From: Karalla daura
Taxonomy: Eukaryota > Chordata > Actinopteri > Chaetodontiformes > Leiognathidae
Reading direction: 5' to 3'
DNA: 64,000 bases
Assembly (NCBI GenBank): GCA_029224185.1
Contig: CM055199.1
Coordinates: forward strand, 11,619,938 to 11,683,937
Positions 11,660 through 23,950 of this stretch are shown here, piece by piece; the stretch's first letter is position 1, and each line of letters opens with the position of its first letter. The notes under the pieces are model-generated. The model did not search any database, was not told the origin of the DNA, and saw nothing but the letters and a program-made list of their open reading frames with translations. The position numbers and the translations under genes were made by a program.

Positions 11660-12640
11660 CCCATATGTATTGTGATCCACAGTCTGCAATGGACACTGAG
11701 CAAAAAGAAGTTTATACAAGCAGATAAACGTTCCTTTTTTGGAGTTGTCTTATCAGAGTTTGTCTTGTCTGTCTGTGGTCTGTGGTCCTACTCCTGGCCT
11801 GCACCTTGCCGTGGTGAGTGGGCTTTAAACTAAGCTAGGCTATTGTTTAGCTATTGTTTATCTTGTGTGAGTGTGAGCAGTAAAGGTATTGGTAGTATGT
11901 GTATTATTACTCAATTAATTATACCAAATAATCTGTTTGAAATTACATCATTCTCCTGTTAATAAAACTTGTGTTTTCACTACCTTCCAGCTGCATGCCT
12001 AATTCAGGAAATGATGGATGTACCTGTTCACTCTTCTGCCTGGAGTGATGTCCCAGTCCCTCCAAAACAGTGAGGGGCTTCTATGTGATGTTGAAAACCA
12101 CTGAAATCGAACAGGCCCCCTAAAGGCTTGGCCTGGCCCTGCTGATATATAGGCTCGGGAAGTGGGGGTGCTACAGCACCCCCTGGTGGTATAACTTTTT
12201 ATACGTATTTTATACGTCACATTCCACGATCAGCGATTCACGATCAATGCGTATTTGGATCCACGATTCACGTTGGCATCCGACCACGATATACAACTCA
12301 TTTTCTTGTGCATGTCATAATATACCTCATCACAATTCACAATCCATGATTTATTTGTGACCAGTGTAACATTATTCTCATGGTAACATTATAGTTCATG
12401 TTTAAGTATACAAAAACGTTATGCATGATTTCAATTTTACCTTTTGTGTGTTTTTTGCTCTTGTTTTCATGTAATTGAGGGAGAAGGCAGATTTTCCCAT
12501 TTTGTTGGTCTTTTCCAACTCACCATAAGAAAATAAGTTGAAGACAAGAACTTGCCAATTCTGAGTTAGCTGGAACACAGATTTACACCACATGAGCGGT
12601 GGACATCACTGATGACTTAAACTTGACAGAATAAAAACGT
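11660..12640. other. Intergenic region between hspa4l and chmp3
   Basis: No gene recognised. Two local structures stand out. A perfect nine-base-arm inverted repeat is at 12164-12183 (GGGGGTGCT, two-base loop, AGCACCCCC). Four CACGAT motifs cluster between about 12225 and 12290. The surrounding sequence is AT-rich. Confidence 0.6.
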
Positions 12641-12689
12641 AGCTCTCCTGAATTTGAGGTTTTAGCTGAATGCCACTCACTGCAGCACT

Positions 12690-12882
12690 GGGTCGACCTC
12701 CCGTACGCTTGCCCACTTGTCCTTGAGGGAGCGAGGACAGGTGTCCTCGCGAGGAGCCGCGATCGTGTTGGGACGCAGCCCGGTAGAACTAGCGCTGGAA
12801 CAGGAAGTGTTCGCAGAGCCAGCCGAGCTAGCAGCTAGTGGCGTCCGCTTAGCAGTAGTTACCTTCAGACTCACCGCTCGCA
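12690..12882 (+). promoter_or_regulatory. chmp3 promoter / 5' UTR
   Basis: CpG-rich block ending at the chmp3 start codon. It contains overlapping palindromes GAGGACAGGTGTCCTC (12733-12748) and TCCTCGCGAGGA (12744-12755). The latter resembles the TCTCGCGAGA motif of housekeeping promoters. No TATA box was seen. The transcription start is not placed. Confidence 0.5.
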
Positions 12883-14988
12883 ATGGGGCTGTTCGGCAGA
12901 ACACCAGAGAAGCCGCCTAAAGAGCTGGTGAGTATGGAGGCCTCGGCACCGGGGCTGTCTTGAATAACTGTGTCCGTTGTTAGACGGAAAAACAGCTGCG
13001 CCAGTAGCGCTAGCGTTAGCTGGCAGGTAAACTCGGCTTAGTTGGACCAATCTGTTGATCACCTAACGGCAGCGCAGCGATGTTCACAATGACCCGACAG
13101 TCAACACAACCACATCGATGACACGTACCCTATGTGTCACATTAGGTGTCAAACGATTGTTTTCATAAGCCGTCAATCACACTCCAACGTGTTTATGTAC
13201 AGAGGAGCTACCTAGTTAGCTACATGCTAACAACAGTGGCTCCGGTCAATCACTCCAATGTAAACAAACTCCTGTTGGCTGTCATAGTGAGCTCACGCTG
13301 TCTTTTTGTCCACGGATTTACATTATTCCAGATTAACACTACACGTAAACCTGTTCTGAAGTTAGTATCCTTAAATTATGGCTGTCAGATCGGTGTTGGT
13401 GCAGATTGTAATATCCCTGTGTCATTGCAGATCACTGAGTGGTCACAGAAAATCAGGAAGGAAATGAGAGTGATCGACAGGCAAATCCGAGGTAAGTTCA
13501 CCAATGACCAATGATAATAATAATCACAAACAATGATCCAATGCTTAATCTGTATGGTTTTTTATATGGCTGAAAACAAATTGAAGAAATGATCACATTC
13601 ATTTTCACTTCATTTAAACTCTTTGTTTGAAGATCTTAAAACGTATTGATCTGAACTGACAGATCAATATCACTTAAGAGTCTTCTATTGTGGCTCTTCA
13701 TATAGTTACTTATTTTATTGTGATGAGCAAAATTAGATCATTCTTGTATGAACAAATCCAAGTAGATTTACAAGAGGCAGGGACCTTTAAAGACAGGAAA
13801 TCTTTGATGGGTAAAAATTTGACACATTGTGCCTTTCTATGTTCATTGTCTGGGATAGTATGACACACCCTTTTATTTTAGATAAGATAGATTTTAGATT
13901 TAGATAGACGTTTTAGCTCACTGTACGTAGAGTACATTTTTGATAGCTCCAAAATCCTCTTTGTCTTGGTGTTTCATATAATGGCACGCCTTGCTGTTTC
14001 AGACATTCAGAGGGAGCAAGAAAAAGTTAAAAGATCCATCAAAGATGCTGCCAAAAAGGGCCAGAAGGATGTGTGCGTGGTTCTTGCCAAGGAAATGATT
14101 CAGTCCAAACGAGCCGTCACTAAACTCTATGCCTCCAGAGCCCAGATGAACTCTGTGCTGCTCAGCATGAAGAATCAGCTCGGTGAGTTTCACTTTGGTT
14201 TAGGGTATTGGAGAGGGGCCATCTTGGATCACACTCGATTAAACTAATCACTTCATTCCCTCTTGTTCTGCCGTTGCGCGTGTTTCCAGCTTTGGTACGT
14301 GTGGCTGGCGCCTTGCAGAAAAGCACAGAGGTGATGAAGGCCATGCAGTCCCTTGTGAAAATCCCCGAGATCCAGGCCACCATGAGAGAGCTTTCAAAGG
14401 AGATGATGAAGGTCGGCAACCGTGTCCAACATGAGAAGAAATGACTCCTGCTCCTGAATATATGTACTTAGTGTGTGTGTGTGTGTGTGTGTGAGACAGC
14501 TGACAAAAGACATGATGTCGGATGGTTGTCAACTGAGAGAGTTGCCTTTAATTGGAGTGGGCATTATTGTAGGGATGGACCGAAAGCTGAAATCACGTTC
14601 TCCTTTCAGGCTGGAATCATCGAGGAAATGCTGGAAGACACATTTGAGAGCATGGAGGACGAAGAGGAGATGGAGGAGGCAGCGGAGGCGGAGGTTGACA
14701 AGATCCTCTTTGAGATCACGGCAGGTGAGAGGACTCGTCCGACTCGGTCACCGCTGCGTTCGGTCGCTTTCCAGTTTCAAAAAACCCGCTCGGAGCGAAC
14801 CGTGCCACAAGTTATTGACAGTGAGGCTGCGTGTGTTCCCCTCGCCAGGGGCCCTTGGCAAAGCGCCGAGCAAAGTCACCGACGCGCTGCCCGAGATGGA
14901 GCCAGAGGGAGCCACGGCAGCCTCGGAGGACGAGTCAGAGGAGGACATCGAGGCCATGCAGTCCAGACTGGCAGCTCTGAGGAGCTAA
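12883..14988 (+). CDS. chmp3: Charged multivesicular body protein 3 (ESCRT-III subunit)
   Basis: Core ESCRT-III subunit (Vps24 family) that co-polymerises with CHMP4 and CHMP2 for membrane scission in multivesicular body formation and cytokinesis (family knowledge). Six exons: 12883-12927, 13431-13491, 14003-14182, 14290-14411, 14610-14724, 14849-14988; phases join to 220 residues, near the human length. The N-terminus MGLFGRTPEKPPKE, the basic helix 1 (SQKIRKEMRVIDRQIR), the strongly conserved block KKGQKDVCVVLAKEMI and QSLVKIPEIQATMRELSKEM, the acidic helix around EEMLEDTFESMEDEEEME, and the C-terminal MIT-interacting motif (AMQSRLAALRS) are all present in order. It is followed downstream by reep1 in the same orientation, the relative arrangement of the human orthologues but without KDM3A between them. 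A (GT)n tract sits in intron 4 (14471-14493). Confidence 0.96.
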
Positions 14989-15860
14989 GGCGACCGGCCG
15001 GCGCTCTGTCAGAGTCGGCTCGCCCACTCCATCAAAGGACACTTCTGGTGCGGCTTCTCCAATACTGAGCATCCTCTCCGCTTCATGTTAGAATTATTGT
15101 TTCACATAATCATCGGGGGTTTAGCTTTGTGCTTTGACGGTTCTTGTCTTTTACAAGGAAAGTTTTTTTTCTTTTCTAGAACTCTGTTCTCGGCCGGAGC
15201 AAAATGTGTTTCTCGCGTTTCTGTCTTTTTATTGTCTGGGGGCGCTTACTCCTCTAAGTCCTCATTATCCAAAGTCAAGCAGATGGTTCAAGAAAGTGTA
15301 TATAATGTACGTATGAAAAGCCTGCTGTGCCTACAGTGCTTCGTCATATTCTTCTGTCTTGAGTTACAGACTGGTGGTCGAGGTACTTGGGTATTTCTGA
15401 TCCAAATAAGCAATGGAAGTCACCCTGCACTTAAATCACATCCCAGATCACTACTCAGCAGCTGTCCCGGCCTGCCGGGATGCTTTTTGTAAACTACAGC
15501 TGTTTCTGTTTACTGGCACCAAGACCATTTTATCTGAGACACTAGCGGTGACGGATGGATTTCTTTTCTTTTCTTTTTTTTTGATAGTTAAATTTCTGTA
15601 CAGTAAATGTATCTATTCTACGTGTGGTCATGTATGTAAAATGCACGCATACTCCCCTAACCCGTTCTTTTTGCATTAACAATCAGTTTGTTCAATGTTT
15701 GACTTTGTATCGCTATCTACTTTCCCAGTAAGAAGATGCAGAGGGAATGGAAAAAGGTTGGTTAGTGCAGAAAAGATAATTTGTGGAAGTATTGTGTGTA
15801 TAATTTTTCTATGTGAGAGGGCGGGGGGGGGAAATAAAGTTTTAAGAACAATGATGCCAA
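14989..15860 (+). other. chmp3 3' UTR and polyadenylation signal
   Basis: Non-coding, T-rich sequence after the chmp3 stop. An AATAAA at 15833-15838, preceded by a GT/G-rich stretch, is the best polyadenylation signal, giving a 3' UTR of roughly 0.87 kb. The extent is inferred. Confidence 0.6.
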
Positions 15861-17353
15861 TGAGATGGTTGTTGTCCACCTCTTTCTGCCCTCAACATTG
15901 ATCCTACTAGAAGCTAAACGCTTGGTTTGTTCTGCTCTGGGACGAGCTCAGAGGAAACCTGCATCTTGCAGTATGTAACAGCCCGCTCATCAGGTCAGAG
16001 ACTGCGCTGCAAAGAAAAATCCGGCTCCAAACACCCGCCTCGCTTCACAGATCTGCAGCCAAAACTGTGGCGGGTTAAATGAGCGCTGCTCTGCACCATC
16101 CCCCGGGAATCGGATACTCGAGGTGTCTGTTTAACCCGCGAGCTGATGTAAGCGCAATTAAATCGTGTTAAAGCAGAAATGTTTGAGGAGGCGCAAAGGT
16201 TGTCTCTCCGTCTGGGCCTTTTGGGTTGTTTTGAAGTCAAACCTTGGCTTCAGAGTGGACCGAGGGATTCGATTTCTACCTGGGCCTGTCCTCTCCCAGC
16301 AGTGGTGCTGTAACAAAACCTTGCCTCTGTTCTCCAGCTGCAGTATGTAGGCCAGAGGCCTGGCCGAACAAAGGCACTGTTGCTTTAATGGAACAGGTTT
16401 TCTCAGGTTTGGTCACCTGGCAAATCTCTGCTTGTCATTTGTTTCCATTTTCTGTAGACGTCGTTTAGAAATGAGTCTCCAGTAAGGTGTTACTTCATCA
16501 TATAAGTGACATGTACATACACATATACACCACATAAAAAACAATGTTCCAAAGTGTGTGTGTATATTTCATTTTTTTATGAGAAATACCATCCCACAAG
16601 CCCCTTTAGAATCCTTTCATGATATGGTCAGTTTCTGCACAGACCTGGCACCCTCTCATGTCAACCTGGCAGAGCTTTACAATGATTAACCACTCAAATG
16701 AATGGCTCAATCCCTCCTAAACAGCAAAGCTACGCAACTTTTCCCCCGAACTAAGTAGTGGAGCAATATAGCTGAGGTGCACGCACGCACTCACCTTTAT
16801 CCATGTGAGCCAGAATCCGAGGAGGAATCACGCACTGAGCAAAGACGCTTCACTTGACCAGAAATCTCAGCAGTCTGCTGCCTCGCAGTCATGCACCTTC
16901 AGCCGTTAGCATACCTGAACGACAGGGAAGAACCCATGAGTCATTCTGCATTTTTGCATTGTTTTGCACCACAATTCTATTTCTGTCTAATTGTTTCTCT
17001 GACCCCTCGACACTGTTAAGGTACAAAATGATTGGTGGTCTCCTTTAATCCACAATCACATAGTTTATTGATCCACAGTCACACAGACTCCAGGTGGATA
17101 GACCCTGGATCATCAAGGGCCCCCATCAGAAAACATTAACCTCTAGAGGTGATGAAGGCCCCTAGTAAAAGAACCAGACCACCACGAGGGACCATCGATG
17201 AAGATGATGGAGGAGTCCAACGTACATCATCTGCAGATGAATTGAACCAAATGACAAGAAGACCCATGCACACTCACACACAAACACACACACCCAGCCC
17301 TGCTTTCTGCCTGTTGTGTGCAATGCAACACTGCCATCTATGGACAACCTTCC
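15861..17353. other. Intergenic region between chmp3 and reep1
   Basis: No exon or RNA gene recognised. In human this interval between CHMP3 and REEP1 holds KDM3A; I see no jumonji-type exon here on either strand. Short CA-rich stretches lie near 16785 and 17270-17295. Confidence 0.55.
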
Positions 17354-17382
17354 CCTCTCTCTCTCTCTCCCTCTCTCTCTCT

Positions 17383-17434
<52 letters not shown>
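17354..17434. repeat. (CT)n pyrimidine tract upstream of reep1
   Basis: About 80 bases of nearly pure CT with a few CC interruptions, ending about 120 bases before the reep1 start codon, so in the proximal promoter or 5' UTR. Long homopyrimidine tracts can form triplex-type DNA, but no function is shown here. Confidence 0.95.
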
Positions 17435-17438
<4 letters not shown>

Positions 17439-17552
17439 GTCCCGCATCACGTTGCCGCCTGTGTGCGTCCAGACGCAGCCGCCTGGACGCTCCTGTCATC
17501 TGGAGGAAACTCCTCCCAGCAGACAGCGCGTCCTGTCGCCTTCTCCAGCGCA

Positions 17553-20500
17553 ATGGTCTCCTGGATCATCTCCAGACTTGTGGTGTAAGTCCGTTTCATT
17601 TATTTTTCTTTGCATCGCTCCCCGACACACGCCCGCAGCCGTCCGTCCGCGTTCGAGGCGAGCGCCTCGGTGGAGGGCGCAGCGGCGGCGTAGGCGCTCG
17701 CCTCGCCCGCATAACGTTGTCTAATATTTAATCAGTGTGGAGAGCAGGGCAGATGTCGGCCTGTAAATTTTTGCCCGTAAAACCATCGGAATTGCCCAGA
17801 GCTGCACTTTGCCATTTGAGAACAAGGCCTATTTAGTGGCTATGCGTTTGCGTGAGCCTCGCACATAACGAGCCTGACAAGCTCGTTTTTCTCCCCTATC
17901 CATTGGCTTGTTGTTGTTTTTTTTATATTCTAATTGCAGACAAAGAGGTGACGTGACGGGCTGAATTATCTATGATGGGGCCGTGAATTTGCAACATGAG
18001 TCAAATCCAGAAATCAGAGACGACTGAATGTCTGTGAAGGTGCTCCAGACAACAGAGGCTGTAAATCCTCTGTTGATGTCCCATATTGGAAAAAAGAGAA
18101 AACCAAAGGGATGGGTCAGCCCTCTCAGATTACACTGCATGACTTATCCACGCAGTAGGGGCAGCTATATTTCCTCGTAGCTATGAATTCAGATGTGATT
18201 ATTGAGAGATGAGCATGTGGAGTTCACCCGGAGAGGATCCAGCCTCAAAATAGTGACTCAATTAAATTTAGATTTGCAAGAGAGACGGGTTTTGCACACG
18301 TAAAAATGGGGACGTGTCAGTTCTGGATGTTAACCACCTGCAGAGGTCTTTCATTTTAGGCCTAATCTCCTTGCTTAGAGCTTAAATTGTGTGCCCCCCT
18401 TTATTTTTAGATTTATTTTTAGTGTCCTTGTGTTTCTTCACTGTTGGGGCACAGTGAGCTGGCTGGGCCAGAGAGGTGCAACATGATGTGGGTCAGTAAC
18501 TCGATCAGGTCACTCTCACAGCTGTTGCCTGGCTCTGTGTGACTCTTGAACAGGGTCCCGTCTCTGCCCGGACACCCAGCTCAGCACAGGTGTCTGCAAC
18601 ACGAATAGACATGCGAAGCAAATCAAAACACATGCAGGTTATATTTACCTCTGCAGAAGATATCTTTATACACAGTGATTTAAGGGTTTTCTCCTTGGAA
18701 GCAGAGAAGCCGTCGCGCCTTTTCTGGTTCATACCTTGATTTCACCTGACAACCTGTCTCTTATATAACGTGACGGTGCACCTCAGGCAGAAAACTATAC
18801 GAGTTTGCACATGTGACAGAAATATGTATAAGCCAAAATATCTTAAAGATTCTCTGCTAAATCCAGACCACAATGCAAATTCCCCTTTCTGAAAAGTTAA
18901 CTATATTTGAAAAAAAGAAAAAAAAATGTTGTTTTGTTAATATCTAACACATTATACATTGTTCTTTGTCTACATCACTTTAGTATGTGTCTGACCAGAC
19001 TATTAATGTATTAGGTATTAGTTCTCATCATCCAAAATCCAATCCACCAATCATAAAATCCTGCAGATTGAAGGTTTGTGACTTGTGTCTGTAAAGTGCT
19101 TGGAGTGGTTGTGAAGACTAGAAAGCCACAATATAAGAAGAAGAAGAGTCTGTTCGTCACATCATGATTTATTACACTGGGAAATCTCCACCCTTTGATG
19201 CACTTTGTTACATATCTGCATTTTTGTTACATATTGTTGCATCTTATGTCTTTTCAGACTTGTGTTTGGTACACTATATCCAGCATACTCATCTTATAAA
19301 GCTGTGAAGTCGAAAGATGTGAAAGAATACGTGAGTATAACCTTCTTAATAGTTTTAGCCGAGTCATCCTCATGAATGTGATTCTGCAAGGTCTCACGCT
19401 TGGCTACATTAACCGCTGCTATATTCCATTTTAGGTGAAATGGATGATGTACTGGATAATATTTGCTCTGTTCACGACTGTGGAAGTATTTACAGATATG
19501 TTTCTATGTTGGTAAGTGACCTTTGTGAGCGCGCAGCTGCCCGTACAGGAACCGTGTCACGGCTTGGCTCTTGTTTTTCTTTACGTCACAAAGAATAATC
19601 TCCAGGGTTTCTCGTCGGTGTGCCTTCATTGCAGGCTTCCCTTCTATTATGAACTGAAGATAGCCTTTGTGGTGTGGCTGCTGTCCCCCTACACGAAAGG
19701 CTCCAGTGTGCTCTACAGGAAGTTTGTTCATCCCACGCTGTCCTCAAAAGAAAAGGTGAAAACCCTTCCTTTGTTGTAACCGGGGATATCCCTTTTCAGG
19801 GTTCAAGGTTTGTAGGTGAAAACATTTAGCCGAGGCTAGCCTGTGCGGTTTTGCGAGTAATACAATTTGGGATTCGCAGCTTCGAGTCAATTCACTTTTC
19901 CACTTAAGCTGTTAAAGATAGGCTCACAGGGGCAGAGGACAGGAAACATCACTGTGTGGCTCCATTCCTGTTTTCCGTTTTTCTCCTCACTGTCCGAGTC
20001 AGGAAGAGCATTAGTGAGTGGGCGACAGTAGAGTGACGACAGCGCACTCACTGAATTCAATCACCATCGAATTAAGAAAACAGAGGCAACGCTTGTCAGC
20101 ATGACACAGAGAGCAAAGTGTGATCATGAGAGGCAGAGATGTGATTTATGCTCTGTTTGTCTTTGTCCGGGCTTGTTTCAGGACATCGACGACTACATCG
20201 GCCAAGCCAAGGACAAAAGCTATGACACGCTGGTGCATTTTGGGAGAAAAGGCCTCAATGTCGCAGCCACAGCTGCGGTCATGGCCGCAACAAAGGTAAT
20301 GCAGACTCCGGGCGTTTTGTTTTGTAGCCACCAGGCGGTACAGTGCAGGGTCATTGTGAAGAAGGGCATCAAGCCTGTTGCTGTTTTCCATTCACATAGT
20401 GAAGTAGGCTTATTGACTTGTGCCATGAATGTTTGTTTTTTTTACCTCGAAGATTCAGCAAAATGTCAGTTCTCAAATATGATCTAGTCTAGTCTGACGT

Positions 20501-23500
20501 GAACACCTGGTGTGGTCGCCCACAGAGCCAGGGGGTCCTGTCAGACCGGCTGAGGAGCTTCAGCATGCAGGATCTGTCCTCCTATCAGTCAGAACCCGCT
20601 AACGCCGACCCTGGCCCAACGCCGCCTGCAGCCGCCCAGCATCGGACCAGAGCTATGATGCGCAGCAAGTCGGAGAGCTACAACAAGGGTGAGTCTGCAT
20701 TACCACGGTCGAAGCGGCCCTAGGTTCCTATTACAGAGGCTAATAGTCCTACAGAGGCAGATGCAGAACCCTGAGTGGACGCAGCTCCTGTTAGCTGTAA
20801 TGGTGCCATTATGATGTAGTAACAATGCCTGGGCTGGTTTGTGTAAAACCGACTATAACGGAGATTTCTGTCTTCCTGTTCTAGCTTGTTTAAGCTGACA
20901 GATATTGTTCCCTATCTCTGCTTTCCTGAGTGCCCCCCCCTAACCTCAGTCCTGCCTTCCTGTTTGGAGCAGGTCGGGGGGGCCCCCACGCTGCTGCCAC
21001 TGCCACTGCCAGGCCCAACCATCCCGTGATACAGACTCACATGTAGCCGCGGGCTTTTGTTCCTACTCTTACCGTCATGTGGCATTGGTTGTTGTTTGTG
21101 TTAATCTGGAACAAGAGTATATGTTTTTCACCGTCAGCTGATAATTATTCCTCTGTGGATAAATATAGACGCAGCCTTTAGAGACAGCTGTTTATGCAGG
21201 ACTGAGATGCCGTTGCACACCATATGCACTGTTAACCTGCCCATCATGCCACTCCGTGAGATCACTTACGTAAGACATTATTATGCATTGTGACCACGCT
21301 CAAGTGCTCCCACTAAATTTATTTGCCCTGCATTGTTTGTATTGTCCACAAATCCCTTTATCAGATCAATTGAGCCTCATTTCAGTTTATTCCTGACCTC
21401 CACGCCCAGTCTGCAGCTCCCAGCCCCAAATGGTTGTTACCAAGGGCGTGAATCTTTAAAAAAAAAAAAAAAATCACATTAAATTTTTATGCAGGTGCAG
21501 CAATTTCTCAAAGCAGCTGTCGCTGTAGTTTTTGGGAGGACTGTTGTGAAAGCAGGAATAACCAGCACACTTGTTATGGACTATTTTCAGCGAGGGATTA
21601 ATACACATTTGATGCTGTAGTATCTGTGGCAGCTGGACGGTGTTTGTGGCATTGGCTCCAATGATCTGTAACGCATGGCACACAGAGCAGCTGTGTTGTC
21701 CTCCCGTGTTTTTTTAGTAGCCATTGGACAACCTCAATACGAGGGGAACGAGTCTTTAAATCATTGTCAGATATAAATAGGCAGCATCTGATTCTTTGGA
21801 CGACAACGTACCGAGATCTGCTTTTTATGCGCACGCACTTTATTCGAGGATGACTTAATAAAGCAAACATGGTTTATTTCCATTGCCGTCCTCAGTATTG
21901 GTTGTGAGGCTTTAAAGGGATTTGTTGACAATATGAGAAATATGAGTAAATTATGATTTCTTTATGTCACACGAACATCAGACACACTTAGAGGCATCAT
22001 GACAACAAGCTTCTTTGTGCTCTTTGTGCTTTTCTACTGTCTGCTCAGCCTCCACTCTGTGGTCTACACTCTAAGATAATGGATTACAACGTGTACTTTC
22101 ATTATCCCCACTGGTTAAATTCACATGCCACTCTACAGCAATTACGCAAAACGTGTTTGGCTCTCAGCTGGTGTGGAGTCGAGGCAGGATTTGCACATCC
22201 CTCACCCGCCTCCACTGCTTTTTTTTTTTTTCCCACGGCACAGGACCAGAATTTGACATGACTGAGTATGAGGTGTTGGGGCTGGACCAGTGGGACCCCA
22301 AGGGGTCGCTGTCAATGAGCATTTCCCCCTCTGAGTCCGAGTCCGCACCCGTTACACCCTCAGCTACTCCTCAGTCCTCCCTGCCCTCCACCCCCTCTCC
22401 ACCTCCCTCTCCTCCCGCCCCGGAGCCGCCCGAGGAGGTGGGGAAGGGGGTGCAGGCGTCGTCCAGCTCTCCACAGCTCAGGCTGATTAAGAGGAAGGCT
22501 CCTGAGGTAGACCGCCTCGTCACCGCGGCCGCTCAGCTGCTGCCTGACGCTGACCGCCCCCCCGGGAGCGGTGATTTACTCACCCCGTCGCTAATGTCTG
22601 CTGCTGTGTGGCTAAATAAATCATCATGGTTCAGCACTTCTGCAACTGCGGACAGTCTGGCTGCTAATGGCGTTTCTGCACCGGTGGAGCTGAATCATGT
22701 TTTAAACTTGGGTGGAAATGACCCTAAACAAACGTTTTGGTCTTCCTCCTGTGTGACTCCGGTTGCTCACCCGTTTGGATTTGTGGCATGGCTGATGGAT
22801 TGATAGGAGCTGATCGACTCTCATAACCACCCATTCATTCATTATCTTACCCACTTTGTACATTGAGGGTGTCACGGGGCTCTGCTCCAGCGTGCCCCAG
22901 TGCACATGGGGCAAAGGCAGGGAATACACCCTGGGCAGGTCGCCAGTCCATTATAGGGCACACACACACGCCATTCACTGTCACACCTCAGGGAAACTCT
23001 CCAGTCGAGGCAAACATGCATGTTGCAGAGCACTGGGAGGAATCCAGTGCAGGTGGACAAAACCCACGCACTAAACACTCATTCACCATGTGGCCTGATC
23101 GTAACTCCCAAAGATTCTTTTAACAGAGGTTATTCATTAATACATTTCAACACCTAAAACCAGCTTGTTTGGCGTGGTGTTGTTTAACGGATGTTGCAGG
23201 CATAGTGTATATTTCTGTTAATTGTCAACAAATCCATGGAAAAATATAAAACATTAATCTTGTGAACAAATATAATCTGTGGTAGCTTGTGCCTATGCGT
23301 TCGAGATGTTTATTTTTGCCTAAAAGCCCTAAAGACCTAAAGCGTATTCATCCGTAATAGAATATAGTTCCTAAAAAAACAATGTTATCACTGTCACCTT
23401 TGTGTGGAGTTTGCACACAAAGTTTTCTCCTCTGTTCAAAAAACATGCATTAAGACTCTGAATTGCCCCTAGGTGTTTGAGTGTGAGGGTGAATACCTGT

Positions 23501-23950
23501 CCAGGGTGGTTTCTCCTGCCTTCAGCAGAATGGATAGATGGTTGGATGGACGGGCTTCTCATTTTAGAAAATGTGCAGCGCCCACCTCCATCCATTCATC
23601 GTTGTCTCATCCACTTTAAACCCAAGTTTTGCGGTGTCTACTGGTCGCAGTTTTCTGAAATTGTTGCCTCCGGTAGGAACCAGTGAGGTTTCGAATGATC
23701 TAATGTTTATTGCCAAATGGACGTTTGCAAGCATTTTGCGGTGTCCCAGGGATTTGTTCTTAACAATAAAAATAGAAACTAACACAAGCCGTAGCCTTAA
23801 GTTACTGTGATGATCTCTGTGGCTTCTCACTGATTCATGTCCCTCTTTGTTTTTGTCCTCATGTCTCATCCCTTCCAGCCTCCTCTTAGAGTCTTAAGGC
23901 CGCTCACAAGATCCAGGAGTGCTCTTTCTTCGAACAATGAAGCCATGTGA
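17553..23950 (+). CDS. reep1: Receptor expression-enhancing protein 1
   Basis: ER-shaping, microtubule-linked hairpin protein of the REEP/DP1/Yop1 family; the human orthologue is a spastic paraplegia gene (SPG31) (family knowledge). Exons: 17553-17584, 19258-19330, 19435-19511, 19635-19755, 20182-20295, 20526-20688, 22244-22506, 23879-23950; phases join to 304 residues. The N-terminal half is nearly identical to REEP1: MVSWIISRLVV, the hydrophobic hairpin around YVKWMMYWIIFALF, ELKIAFVVWLLSPYTKGSS, then HFGRKGLNVAATAAVMAATK and LSDRLRSFSMQDLSSYQS. The C-terminus is longer than the 201-residue human form: exon 7 encodes a Ser/Pro-rich segment after PEFDMTEYEVLGLDQWDP, and exon 8 ends TRSRSALSSNNEAM. 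Exon 7 stays open past its donor to 22803, so an unspliced isoform is possible. The exon 7 donor and exon 8 are the least certain parts. Confidence 0.9.
19070..19145 (+). repeat. Interspersed repeat fragment (fish SINE-like end)
   Basis: The stretch containing GTAAAGTGCTTGGAGTGGTT, AGACTAGAAAG and ending AATATAAGAAGAAG resembles the end of a very common teleost interspersed repeat (remembered consensus; not searched). It lies in reep1 intron 1. Confidence 0.45.
22828..23075 (-). repeat. Fish interspersed repeat, copy in reep1 intron 7
   Basis: Minus-oriented copy of a recurrent element: it begins CATTCATTATCTTACCCACT, contains GGCAGGGAATACACCCTGGG and CAGGTCGCCAGTCCATTATA, and ends in CAAAACCCACGC. 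Related copies occur at 46760, 48610, 42135, 26115, 23440 and 53035 in this window. It is of the type usually labelled LINE- or SINE-derived in teleost genomes; the family is not assigned. Confidence 0.7.
23440..23560 (+). repeat. Fish interspersed repeat, plus-oriented fragment
   Basis: Contains GACTCTGAATTGCCCCTAGG, GTGTGAGGGTGAATACCTGT and CCAGGGTGG, the opposite orientation of the copy at 22828-23075, about 370 bases away. A degenerate third piece may begin at 23585. Confidence 0.6.

Noticed and set aside
15861..17353. Search for KDM3A remnants between chmp3 and reep1
   Set aside because: No jumonji-domain-like or zinc-finger-like peptide was seen on either strand.
17316..17552. In-frame upstream ATG that would extend reep1 by 79 residues through the CT tract
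   Set aside because: REEP1 proteins begin at MVSWIISR, and the extension is a Leu/Ser repeat encoded by the microsatellite, so it is most likely leader or promoter.
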